A stretch of 26,608 nt of DNA from Acanthaster planci (Eukaryota > Echinodermata > Asteroidea > Valvatida > Acanthasteridae). The stretch is taken from NCBI RefSeq assembly GCF_001949145.1, contig NW_019091488.1, forward strand, positions 640,754 through 667,361, read 5' to 3'. A program made the position numbers and the translations under genes. Positions 1 through 9,988 of the stretch are shown here, in pieces. The notes under the pieces were generated by a model. It ran no database searches. It was not told the origin of the DNA and worked only from the letters and a program-made list of their open reading frames with translations. The number at the start of each line of letters is the position of its first letter. The stretch's first letter is position 1.

Positions 1-1608
1 TCTAGTCTTGGTTGCAAGACGTTACTGTTTATTATTACCTGCCGATAGCTCGTGCACAGTGGTATAATACAGTTGGTCACAATACTCCTCCACAGGGCGG
101 TGCGTTGGTGAAACACACAGACAGCAACCTCTAAGAACAAAGACTAGCAATCGGCACTCGTTCCCGCCGTCAGTGTACTGTACATGTACTGTTGAGCGCC
201 GGCGCTGGGAAGTGCAAATGCGTGACGTACCTTTTTCCACGAGCGCGGATCCAAGCTTCGACCAGAGCATGACACGTGAAATGAACATACGTGCCTTGAC
301 GTATGAAGAAAAGGACCCATAATGCTTTGTGCATGTAAATCGTAGCTACGACGCATTCCCTTCACAAGATTTGTGAAAAACATTTTGTTCTTCCTAGCAC
401 CCCGTAAGGACAGTTGGGGACGAGCAGGTGGATCGCCTAGCCGTTGAAACCTCGTAATGACAAATTTAATAATTACAGAGATTAGTTCCACAGTGGTATT
501 CGGCGAAGAAATAAATACAAGCACACTGACTAGAATATACAGGTCATCAGAAAAAGGTATCATAGTAGGTGAGAAAAAATTGACTATAGGCGAGACTGCA
601 TGGAGGATGTAAAGCGGAATATAGGGAGCAAATAGAAGGCGAGGTCTGAGCTGGAGGGGAGGGGATAGGGTCAGGGACGAAGGGAGCAGGAAAGGACCTG
701 AAACAATGACAAAACATTCCAACATGGGCGTCCATGGGAGTCTTCCCAGTAGGGGAAAGCCAAAGCATCTTTTTTCCACGGGAAAGCTTGGGGAGGGGAT
801 AGAGCATTCATCAGCAGCAAACTCATAAACCATTGACAGTGGAAGAGGTCAGTTTTTTCTTTTAATTTTTTTTTCTATTTTTTCAGCAGGGTGAGGGAGG
901 AGCGACAGCCATACTGTTCAAGCCAGCCATGTCGAGCAAAGTGGACTTTAACACTAACAAGTGCTGAAAAGGTGCCTGTTTTATGGCCCGTTTTAAGGAG
1001 ACAACGGCACGCTCGTGAATCGAAACTGGTCACGAGATCAAGTCAACCAACATAATTATGCTTATTTCCTGTTTTACTTTTTGTACGACAAAATCGCCTA
1101 CTACATTGTACCATTGCTGAACTTGCGAAAGACTATTGCCACCATGCCACCAATCAGATTAATGTTAATTCCATTAAATTAGGAAAAAAAACAGGCGCGG
1201 ATGGGTGGGAGACCCCGCCCATTCCCAGTTGTGTTACTGACTTTTTAAGGGGCCTACGTCTAAAGGTTGGGAGACCCCTAAAAGAATCAATCATGAAGGG
1301 TTCTTATATTGCGTGTATGTATAGCTCTGCCAATGGTGACAACTTGAAGTATAGCACATTCCCCTGTGTACGAACCAAAATTATTGTCTGATCCCCAGCT
1401 AAAAATCTTGGATCCACCCCCAGGAAGTGACATTATTTTGAACAATAGTGTAGATCCGTGCTGGTGAGTAGGAGCCGATGGGGGGGGGAACCCTAAAAAT
1501 GTAAAAGGAATGGGGCGATATTTGTGCCACAAAAGGGCATCCCCTGCACTTGCCACCAAATTACATCAAAATGGTTGTCGGACCCTGTTAGAATGCCATT
1601 TGAAGATG
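1..1608. other. Intergenic stretch before the assembly gap
   Basis: No recognisable gene. The first ~300 bases are richer in CpG than the rest of the flank and include a weak first-exon candidate on the minus strand (listed separately). Around 840-890 there is a T-rich tract. Around 1190-1290 the words GGGAGACCCC and GGAGACCCCGCCC recur, which suggests decayed repeat sequence. The long minus-strand reading frame at 144-833 has no family resemblance and no exon-like borders that I can see. Confidence 0.5.
231..288 (-). CDS. Weak candidate first coding exon of an unidentified minus-strand gene
   Basis: On the minus strand an ATG at 288-286 opens 19 codons (MFISRVMLWSKLGSALVEK) followed at 230 by a good splice donor, AAAAAG|GTACGT. 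The surrounding ~150 bases are CpG-rich, as animal promoters often are. If real, the gene would continue beyond position 1. I do not recognise the peptide. An unspliced reading continues to a stop at 22, with a TTTATT (AATAAA on the minus strand) at 28-33, so a short 88-residue intronless reading is also possible. The peptide is low in distinguishing features and chance cannot be excluded. Confidence 0.18.
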
Positions 1609-2264
1609 NNNNNNNNNNNNNNNNNNNNNNNNNNNNNNNNNNNNNNNNNNNNNNNNNNNNNNNNNNNNNNNNNNNNNNNNNNNNNNNNNNNNNNNNNNNN
1701 NNNNNNNNNNNNNNNNNNNNNNNNNNNNNNNNNNNNNNNNNNNNNNNNNNNNNNNNNNNNNNNNNNNNNNNNNNNNNNNNNNNNNNNNNNNNNNNNNNNN
1801 NNNNNNNNNNNNNNNNNNNNNNNNNNNNNNNNNNNNNNNNNNNNNNNNNNNNNNNNNNNNNNNNNNNNNNNNNNNNNNNNNNNNNNNNNNNNNNNNNNNN
1901 NNNNNNNNNNNNNNNNNNNNNNNNNNNNNNNNNNNNNNNNNNNNNNNNNNNNNNNNNNNNNNNNNNNNNNNNNNNNNNNNNNNNNNNNNNNNNNNNNNNN
2001 NNNNNNNNNNNNNNNNNNNNNNNNNNNNNNNNNNNNNNNNNNNNNNNNNNNNNNNNNNNNNNNNNNNNNNNNNNNNNNNNNNNNNNNNNNNNNNNNNNNN
2101 NNNNNNNNNNNNNNNNNNNNNNNNNNNNNNNNNNNNNNNNNNNNNNNNNNNNNNNNNNNNNNNNNNNNNNNNNNNNNNNNNNNNNNNNNNNNNNNNNNNN
2201 NNNNNNNNNNNNNNNNNNNNNNNNNNNNNNNNNNNNNNNNNNNNNNNNNNNNNNNNNNNNNNNN
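1609..2264. other. Assembly gap (656 N)
   Basis: Every base in this interval is N. Reading frames that cross it are artefacts. The true length is unknown unless the gap was sized by spanning reads. The left flank looks repetitive, which is a plausible reason for the gap. Confidence 0.99.
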
Positions 2265-2650
2265 TGTTTCTTTTGTGATAGTTAGTAAAGAGACATAATT
2301 TATTTAGCCCCCGGTCCCCATAAGCTGAAAAAAAAATCAAATTAGTAATAACACCCCTCGCTGCAACAGATTGTGGGATATTGTCAATGGGTAGTGCGCC
2401 CCCGTTCGATTTCAATGCACAACACGTGGTGTAACCAGTTAACACGTGAAACACGCATGGGTATGGCTGTAGTCGTCACCCTCCCACCGTAAAGTGAAAA
2501 TACTATTACTTTTTGCCTCAGGTAAGAAGCCTATTGTAAGGACTAGGCAGCCCTTACGTTTTTGAACTGGCCTTATTATTGGGACCCCTCTACATTTTTA
2601 ATACGCACACAATGTTAGCCCAGTTAAAACCCAGCTATGCCTAAGCGCGG

Positions 2651-2711
2651 CCTACTGACCACTAACACCGGAGGGTCTGCAAGTCGCGGTACCGGTGTTA
2701 CTGACCGTAGG
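2651..2711. repeat. Short inverted repeat (hairpin)
   Basis: The arm CCTACTGACCACTAACACCGG at 2651-2671 is nearly the reverse complement of CCGGTGTTACTGACCGTAGG at 2692-2711, separated by 20 bases. The pairing is imperfect, with a three-base insertion on one side. It may be a fragment of an inverted-repeat transposon. No function is apparent. Confidence 0.45.
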
Positions 2712-3683
2712 CTGGTCATAATACAGCTGTAGGCACTAAACTAAAGTGGTGGAACTGAGTCCAAGCCAAAACCGAGTGTCCCCGGTCCAGAATTATCTTT
2801 TCAGCCTTGGGAAGTATTCCTTTTGGAAAGAATGTTTTATCCTTCCACCACTTCCTTTTTTTCTAAGAAACATTCCAATGTTGTAAGGAAATGTTAAAGA
2901 AATCTTTTTGACTCCCGGTAGACTTTGTATGGAACCGCAGAAGTAGAGTCAGGATGCAACATGGGTTTCTTCGTTACTGAAAAAATACAGATGTTATCTT
3001 GGGAAGAACTTTGCTGAAAAATGTAAAATTGTTTCTTATTTGTGGTGTTGAACATAATGCACATTCACATGTTATTGAAGTGTATATTATTTTGTCTCAT
3101 CCGGTCACACACACAAAATTTAAAACTGCATTGAACTACTTTGTAGATGTACCCTAATGTGGCACAGTCTCTAATGTAGCAAACTTGGATTTTTTTATTC
3201 CAGTGCCTTACTGGAGCAATATTTTTACCTCAAATTTCATAGTAAGTGAAATTTGATCAAGCTCTCAATAATTCCGTTCATAACTCTTGAGTTTAAGTAC
3301 CTACTACAAATTTCCAAGCAGTTTTTCTTTTGGCCTGAAGTTTCCAAAAATAAGAATATTATCTAACAAACTTTTATTGGGTATGTGAATGGATGTTAAA
3401 ATGATTTTTGACAATTTATGTAATTTAAACAACCACATGATGTGGAAGTTTCAGAGATTTGTTTAATTGTGCGGCATTAGGGACACTACAATTTTTAAAT
3501 TTCAGAGTGAATTTTATGACACTGACATTGTTCAACAGTACATATTATAAAGGTAATTAAGAGTTCCAGTATTTAACTGAGTGAATTTGAAGTTTTTCAT
3601 CAAAGTGGTTGGGCAACACTGCATGAGGAAAGTTCATGGAAGCGTCGAAGTGCAAGGTATGAGGGGATTCTACTACGAGTACA

Positions 3684-3712
3684 TATAAATGCTCAACCCC
3701 CTCCCTTCAGAG
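3684..3712 (+). promoter_or_regulatory. Candidate TATA-type core promoter
   Basis: TATAAAT at 3684-3690 is followed ~20-25 bases later by TCAGAGT (3707-3713), a reasonable initiator. The next 50 bases are unusually GC-balanced for this flank. A 60-residue reading frame begins at the ATG at 3765. The spacing fits an RNA polymerase II core promoter, but a TATA-like word is expected by chance in AT-rich DNA. It could equally be the promoter of a decayed retroelement. Confidence 0.25.
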
Positions 3713-3764
3713 TGGATGAGTTCAGTACAGAGTACTCAGTGAGGCAGCCAGTCAGAGAGGTGCA

Positions 3765-3947
3765 ATGATGATCGCGATTCAATCCTTGGGTCAGATCAGT
3801 GGATTGCAAATATCCCCCTTCAAAAAAAAAGTTTCAACAATTATCCTGTCATGTATTAAATTTCAAGCTGGTATCAACTTGTACAATGTAGCTAGCTGGG
3901 TTACGAGGTCTGATACCATTTTACGCATCAAATACTTGAAGGACTGA
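3765..3947 (+). CDS. Unidentified 60-residue reading frame downstream of the TATA candidate
   Basis: The frame opens with ATGATG about 55 bases after the predicted initiator and ends at TGA 3945-3947. The product is basic, with a KKK near residue 22 and no recognisable domain, signal peptide or repeat. The only support is its position behind the TATA-type motif at 3684. Frames of this length occur by chance at this base composition, so I list it as a possibility only. Confidence 0.12.
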   Translation: MMIAIQSLGQISGLQISPFKKKVSTIILSCIKFQAGINLYNVASWVTRSDTILRIKYLKD

Positions 3948-4378
3948 AGTAAAGCACTGAACCCGATGATGTTTTGCAACTGTTTGGTTGCAGGCCAGTA
4001 GAAATGCCCGCACCAGCCAAAAATAAATTAATGTAGGACTACATTGTAGTCCAAAAAATAAGGTGAGAGAGAGGCCTGTAACTACAGCTGTAGGACTTTT
4101 TGTGGGGGGTGCAAATCCTCAACAAAGCATAGATATTTTGCTTTTTCATTTTAGAAAACAGCAGGTCGTACCAATTGTTTTAGGGGGGTTACAAGTAAAC
4201 TCCCAAAGAAGGAATTGACCGAGGCAAAAAAATACCGAAGTGCTCAACATTTTTTCTTCTACTGTAGCTTAAAATCTTTTCTTGCCTCAAAAGTGGACCT
4301 TTCAGTTGGGTGAAGGAAGGGTTACAGGTTGGGCGAGGGAGCTTCCAAATTCTGGAAAATTTGGACAAAACAGAGCCA

Positions 4379-4624
4379 TAGGCCCTTTTCCAATCCTCGA
4401 CTTGGGCTCCGTCTCAGGTTTCGTTCCCAAAACCGATCCCCGATTGTGGGCTTGAAGCGTTTAAATTAAATTGGATTACTGTAATTTCTGGCGCTCTTAG
4501 TTCTTATTTGATGTTTTGTGGCACTATTGAACTAATTACTGCTCTTACAGCTTCGACTGTCCGCTAGTTAAAAAACAGTTGAAGCCTGAGATAGAGCCGA
4601 AGTTTAGTATTGGAAAACGGCCTT
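4379..4624. mobile_element. MITE-like element with ~44-bp terminal inverted repeats
   Basis: The left end, starting AGGCCCTTTTCCAAT, matches the reverse complement of the right end, AGGCCGTTTTCCAAT. The match continues for about 44 bases at roughly 80% identity, including TCTCAGG on both arms. The interior of ~155 bases has no coding potential. This is the structure of a non-autonomous DNA transposon. I could not define a target-site duplication with confidence, so the superfamily is open. Confidence 0.72.
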
Positions 4625-5190
4625 GCACCTTCTCTCTTTGTTACAATATGTGGTGTTAGGTGTGATAAGTACTGCAATATCGCTTGATCTCAGCAGTGTC
4701 TGTTGATCTTATTGCACAAATTGGTAATTATTCTCCCACCAGCCAGTTGCTTTTTCTTCCTAATTCGCAGTTGTGGATGATTGTTTCAAAAAAGGGAAGT
4801 CAGGGATTTCATAATAGATAGACTGTGCAATTAATGCAGTCATCTGATCATTGCTGATCAACCGCTCATACCCAACATAGGTTCAAAATGGCAATGGGCT
4901 TTTTGACTATTTCAGGGCTGATCTTATGATAAAATTTTCAAAGTAGGCCACTTATCTTATTTAACCTGAAAAAAGCGACAAAAATGAATTAATTACTAAA
5001 TGTGACTGAGCCATTTTTTCCAGATTTTTGAAAGTGAGGTAATTTATCATTGATATCGGTGACAGTTTCTTCTCTGGTCTGCAACTTTTGATATATCAAA
5101 GGATTCCTGGAAATGAAAATGAAATGGAATTTAATGAAAAATTTTGAATGAAACTGGTTATTGTAACAAACTAATTGTCATAAAGTGTGG

Positions 5191-5390
5191 AGTTAGGCCA
5201 AAAAAGTGGTAAGACAAATGTTCTAGCAAACTTTTATTCTGTCATTATTAGCTTTGATAGGACAAGTGACGCGAGAACATACTCTCATGGTTTACTGGTA
5301 ATAAGCACAAAAACCAGAATAAAACACCAAAAAGAGTTTTTGCTTCTGGAAGTTTCACTGTTACATTTCCTTCAAACATTTGGTCCGACC
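5191..5390 (+). repeat. Dispersed repeat, copy 1 of 2 in this window
   Basis: Shares ordered blocks with 16403-16588 in the same orientation: CCAAAAAAGTGG near the left end, a CTAGCAA block ~20 bases later, GCACAAAAACCAG in the middle, and a loosely similar GAAGTTTCACTGTTACATTT segment on the right. Spacing between the blocks is nearly the same in both copies, so common descent is more likely than chance. No terminal inverted repeat or reading frame was recognised, so the class is unknown. Confidence 0.5.
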
Positions 5391-5886
5391 ACTTACCAAG
5401 AGTGAACAGAAAATGGCAGATGCCAGAATGGGTAATGTTGTGTCTGCTTATACTGTATCAACAGGATTTGATTTGGAAGGCTTGGCATGCAACACAGAGG
5501 CAAAAAGGCACAGGCTAGAAGAATCTGGAGAGATCTGAAACACATCCTGGCCCCCTTGCTGGCACTTTCCCAAGGTGAGTGTAATTATTGGGAAAGAACT
5601 TGTCCAAATTGGGCTTCTAGGCTAGGAGTATGTCTGTTGTCGGCATGTAGCCATGTGACAAGTACTGGTGAGAACCAAGACCTAGCTACTGGCACTGGGG
5701 ATTCAGACGTCCGTTTGTGCAATTCCACCCTTCCTCCCAGGGGCAGGGCCATCCAAGTTGCTGAATAACGCAACCTGACAATTGCTCTCCATCCCTAATG
5801 TCCCCTCTGCCTCAATCCTAAGCCAACTGCAAAGGTGGCTGCACCGGGGAGGGAGGAGGGCCATCGACTGACTCAAACGAAGCTAG

Positions 5887-5960
5887 GCCGAAAATGAAAA
5901 CAGTTGCAATCAAAGTAAATTGAGCCGAAAATGAAAACAGTGGCAATCAAAGTAAATTGA
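5887..5960. repeat. Two tandem copies of a 37-bp unit
   Basis: The unit begins GCCGAAAATGAAAACAG and ends AAAGTAAATTGA. It occurs at 5887-5923 and again at 5924-5960 with a single mismatch (TTGC against TGGC). Such high identity points to a recent slippage or unequal-exchange duplication. No further copies are adjacent. Confidence 0.93.
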
Positions 5961-6540
5961 GCACTGCTCCACAGCCCCAATTCCGGTAATGTAATACATT
6001 GTATATACTCCCGAGCACATGGTTGTTGCCACTTTCCAGATTTTGATATCAGAGATTTACCTCGGTGACCGCGCTGTGACCTTCAACAAAGTTGTTTGCA
6101 CTTGAGGGTGCAAACTAATTTTCTGAGTTGTTTGTTGCTAAATAAATTTTTGTTTTATTTTTGGTCATAAAGACATACGAAAAAGGTTTTGGACTTTTTA
6201 GTGTGTCGGACATGTCTCATGAAAGCTTATCTGGGGTGTCTGAAGCAAAGACAATTTAACCAAATTTAGTTTTTTATTCTCCCAACATAATGAGTAATTA
6301 ATTTTGTTTCAAAATTAGGTGCTCTACATTGTGAATGGTGTATTGCATGGGCATTAGAATCTGCATTACTAGGAGAAAATTTGACCCTTAGAGTTTTCAC
6401 AATAGTAACAGTTAATTAGTAAGATTATGTGGAAGGTGTTATTTATTTGTTCATTTTTATTTATTTAAATCACCAACAGTGGTTGCCAGCCAGTTACAGG
6501 GATTTTTTGTTCTGTAATTTAATTAACCTGTTATGTAATT

Positions 6541-7850
6541 AAATTCTCCAAATCTTCCCATAATCCAATTAAAGCAGAAATAGAGTTTTTTTTGAGTGGA
6601 TAAGACCTAAATTTTTCTTCATTGGACTCAGCACAACTGTTCACGATGTCAGGCAAAATCAAATTTCATCATTTTTAGTGCAGAAATAAAAACTTCGGGG
6701 TTAGACTTGCAGTTCAATTGAAGCTTGGCCAAATTGTGACTTTATCAATATCTGCCGACAAGGCAGTTTGAGCAGAAAAGAAAAATTTTGTTAATTTAAG
6801 ACGTTTGTTAAACTCATGGACATATTTTTTGCATTTTCAAATAATTCAAATTGTACAATAATTCAAACCATTTTCAGCCCGAATTTAAATAAAATTGGAA
6901 GGGGTTGGTTAGGTTTGCAAATTTAAAATTTGCCAAAATTGGACTTTTCTCCTATGCTTCCACATTCTAATTTGAGCAGAAAAAGAGTATTTGGAGCAGT
7001 TTCATACTGTAACTTTTCTTCATTAGACTAAGTGTTAGACTTATTAAACTAAGGCAAATTCAAATTTTATCAATTTTCAGCTCAAAATAAATAAAACTGC
7101 CTTGCAATTTAATTAAACTTTGGCAAAAATGTGACTTCTCCAAATCTAACCTCACTGCATTTCAAGTGGAAAAAGAGTGATTCTATACCTTAATTTTTAT
7201 TCTCTGAATGGATCCAAACATTTTTTGTAAGGCTTCTGTTGAGCCAAAATTTAACTGGAAGTGGTTAGCTATACACTTCAATTTAACTTGGTTAAAAAAG
7301 TAACTTTTCTCCATATATTTCCACAATCTTTTTTTAGTAGTAAGAGTAATTTTGAGCTTTTATGGACCTGAATTATCCTTCATTTGACTCATTTTTTTAT
7401 TGTTCGCAATTTCATTCAAATTCGAAGTTTAACAATTTTCAGCCCCAAAATTAAAATTGTAAGGGGTTAACCTTGCAGTTTAATTTTTTTTTAATTTGAC
7501 TTTCCTCAAAATCTTTTCACAATTATTTAGAGCAGAAAGGGTGTATTTTAGGCGGGTTTATACCGTTATATTTTTTCAGTGGACTTACAGGAATATTATG
7601 TGCAATTTCAAACAAATTGAAAATTTATCAATTTCTGACCCAAACTAATAAAACTGTAAGGCTAACGCCTTGCAATTTAATTAAAATTTGGGCCAAAATT
7701 TCACTTTTTCCATAATCTTGCTACAATCCATTTTGAGCAGAAGAGAATTTCGCAAAGGTTTATGCCTTAAGTTTTTTTTAATTGGTCCCAACGATTCATT
7801 GTTTGCAATTTCATGCAAATTCAAATATTTCATTAGCATTGATAAAACAT
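6541..7850 (+). repeat. Degenerate satellite array, about seven units of 170-205 bp
   Basis: A recurring block order is visible: TTCTCCAAATCTT..CACAATC, then TTTGAGCAGAAA(A)GAG, then CTTCATTGGACTCA, then CAATTTCA.CAAATTCAAA.TTTATCAATTTTCAGC, then AAATAAAACTG.AAGG, then CTTGCA.TTTAATTAAA.TTTGGCCAAAAT and finally a terminal GTGAC or TTGAC. Approximate units are 6541-6740, 6741-6944, 6945-7135, 7136-7304, 7305-7500, 7501-7704 and a partial one from 7705. The units are strongly diverged from each other, so this is an old array. It is strongly AT-rich and all units point the same way. Confidence 0.8.
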
Positions 7851-8540
7851 GAATGTATGTGGTTGTATATTAAAATGCTTTTCTTAAAATGTAGTAGCAA
7901 ATCCATGTTTAACCAGTTTTGGAAAAAAATATTAAATTGACCCAATTAGAAGTTTTATTTTCCTAAACGTGAACTGGATTCTTCTGTAAATAAAGCTTCT
8001 CTAAGTTTGGCAACAATTTAGATGTTTCTAATGTGAGGTTACCTTTGTATCATTAGAACAGGTGCTGCAACTCTCTCTACCAAATTTATCAAAGGGACAG
8101 AGTGACAACTGACAAGACAAAATCTTACTTGAAGCAAGTGCAAATGTTCTTTTCAAGGTTTATGTTTTATTTTAGATCATATGACTTCAAACTCTATCAC
8201 AAAGTTACGATTTTGTAGCAAATAAAATGTAGCAAATGCATTTCATTATTGCTTCAATAAATAGTAAAATGTGTGGACGGTCGACTAACAAGGCACTTTG
8301 CAGTAAAGTGTAGAATAAAGCTAGTCTTGGAATGCATCTGAAAAGAGAGTAAAAACATTAAAGACACGGACAGAATATTTTCGAGTATATGGACTGTTCC
8401 TGCGTGAAACATTTGAAAAACTCCTGACCGAGTTCCTTGAGAACAGGTCTCTTGCACTAATGAATTATTACAAGACAAGTTTTGACTCACTGCTATACCC
8501 CTTTTCATATTTCTTTGTATTGTTATGCACACACATGTAG

Positions 8541-8817
8541 AATGGTATATGAGTAATTTCAGAAATTAGGGGTCCAAAAGTGTGACATTTTTGTGTCCCT
8601 ATTACATTTGACCTTTGTTATTTGACTTGGAAATATCGCTGGAATTGGTTTCAAAGTATTACCATTTGTTTGGCAGGTAATTTGCATTAATTCATCACTT
8701 TTTGAAAAAAGAAAATGTATTCTGAACTTACAAAATCATATGTCAGATGTAACAGGGACACAGAAAAAGATGGACCACTAATTTATGGAATTACCCATAT
8801 ATTATATTTATACCATA
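8541..8817. mobile_element. MITE-like element with ~70-bp terminal inverted repeats
   Basis: The left arm (about 8542-8611) reads ATGGTATATGAG, GTAATTTCAGAAATTAG, GGTCCA, then TTTGTGTCCCTATTACATTTGA. The reverse complement of the right arm (about 8743-8817) carries ATGGTATA, GGGTAATTCCATAAATTAG, TGGTCCA and CTGTGTCCCTGTTACATCTGA in the same order. An internal spacer of ~130 bases has no open frame. The long arms are typical of a palindromic non-autonomous DNA transposon. Target-site duplications are not clear. Confidence 0.78.
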
Positions 8818-9768
8818 TGAGATACTTTTGAATTTGGTCCTTCACAAAAGTCACTATATGTAAAACACCATCACTTCACTGGACATAATTATATGAAAGA
8901 TTTTAAAATAAAACACATCTGTTGAATAGAATCAAGACAGTTAAAAAAGCAGGCACATGGGCCTTTGCAAGTGCAAGATAAGGACGGAACATCAGAGATA
9001 GCAAAAACATGGAATCAGAATTAGAATTGCTTTTGCTGTTACAGTCTTGATATGTACACCAACATAAAGAGAAATAGGCGTCTTGCATCACAGGAGAAGG
9101 AAGAAAAAGTTGGCACAGAAGACAGGACACTTAATAAAGAGGCAAGACCTTTGTGGTCAGACTAATGATGAATGTGCATGGTTGACGGCACTATCCTGGT
9201 ATCCCTAAGCAGATGAGTATTGGCTCTAGACCATTTAAATCAAATACCCTTAGTAATTCCAGGAAGCACTTCAAATACTGGATCATTTTCTTCTCTCAGG
9301 AAAGCACCCAGGCATAGCACGCTCTAGACCGAACCAAGCAATATTCCAAAGCTCAAATAGGTTGTGTTTTTGTTGTAATTTTCTATTCATCAGCATACCC
9401 AAACAAAACTCAGTAGTCCCACATGGAGGTATCTTCAGAATAAACAGGGACATGATGTACTATATATGCTCCAAACCGAGAAAAAGGGGGTATTCTTTGT
9501 GGTTTTCTCCAGCCTTTTTGAGGTGCTACCTGAACAGATTTCAGTATGTGAACTCATGCTGCTTGCAATGGTCCCAAAACAGAGTTAGTTATCACTACAA
9601 AAAGTGCACAATCCACCACTGTACCATTCTTATAACTGCTCGCCATGCCGGTAATGCATTGTCCTGACTATTTCTGCTCCACCAAGGATCATAACGCTTC
9701 ACATTGCCATCTCTGTGCAAAATGGCTCATTCAAATGCATTACATAGACCTCCTCCAACCGGTACCCA

Positions 9769-9774
9769 TTTATT
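9769..9774 (-). terminator. Candidate polyadenylation signal of UBXN11
   Basis: TTTATT on the plus strand reads AATAAA on the minus strand, 215 bases downstream of the UBXN11 stop codon. It is the first canonical hexamer I find after the stop. No transcript evidence is available. Confidence 0.5.
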
Positions 9775-9988
9775 TCTGGGTGGAAATAGAAGCAATTGTG
9801 GCAAAGTGTCCTGCCCAAGGACAAATCATGGCATGCCATCCCCGTTCAAGTTTTTTTGCCTGAATCAGCTGAGGGCAACTGGAAAATAAAACCCAAGCAC
9901 CTGTGGAAAGTGGCAGCAGCGGCTAGCATGTGGCATAAATAGGTGAATGTGTTATTCCCAGCATTAGTAAGAATATTTGGAGATGACT

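Larger units (their letters stand above)
2265..9768. other. Gene-poor intergenic region, 7.5 kb, downstream of UBXN11
   Basis: AT-rich, with stop codons dense in all frames and no coding exon I can defend. It is occupied by the repeats listed separately: a hairpin near 2651, MITE-like elements at 4379 and 8541, a dispersed repeat at 5191, a 37-bp tandem duplication at 5887, and a satellite array at 6541-7850. A GC-richer patch at about 5480-5860 and a TATA-type promoter candidate at 3684 are the only places that hint at transcription. Confidence 0.6.

Noticed and set aside
144-833. 229-residue minus-strand reading frame
   Set aside because: It is rich in Pro, Ser and Leu from translated polypurine stretches, matches no family I know, and has no supporting start context. 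The frame is probably chance in a patch poor in stops on that strand.
1510-2454. Three reading frames of 253-288 residues across the N block
   Set aside because: Over three quarters of each is undetermined sequence; the defined ends carry no recognisable protein.
5413-5547. 45-codon frame starting MADARMGNVVSAYTVS
   Set aside because: It is short, ends before the nearby strong donor, and has no family resemblance. It overlaps another open frame, so neither is favoured.
6541-7850. CRISPR-like array
   Set aside because: The repeated unit is ~190 bp and the whole unit is repetitive, without short identical repeats separated by unique spacers. The genome is animal.
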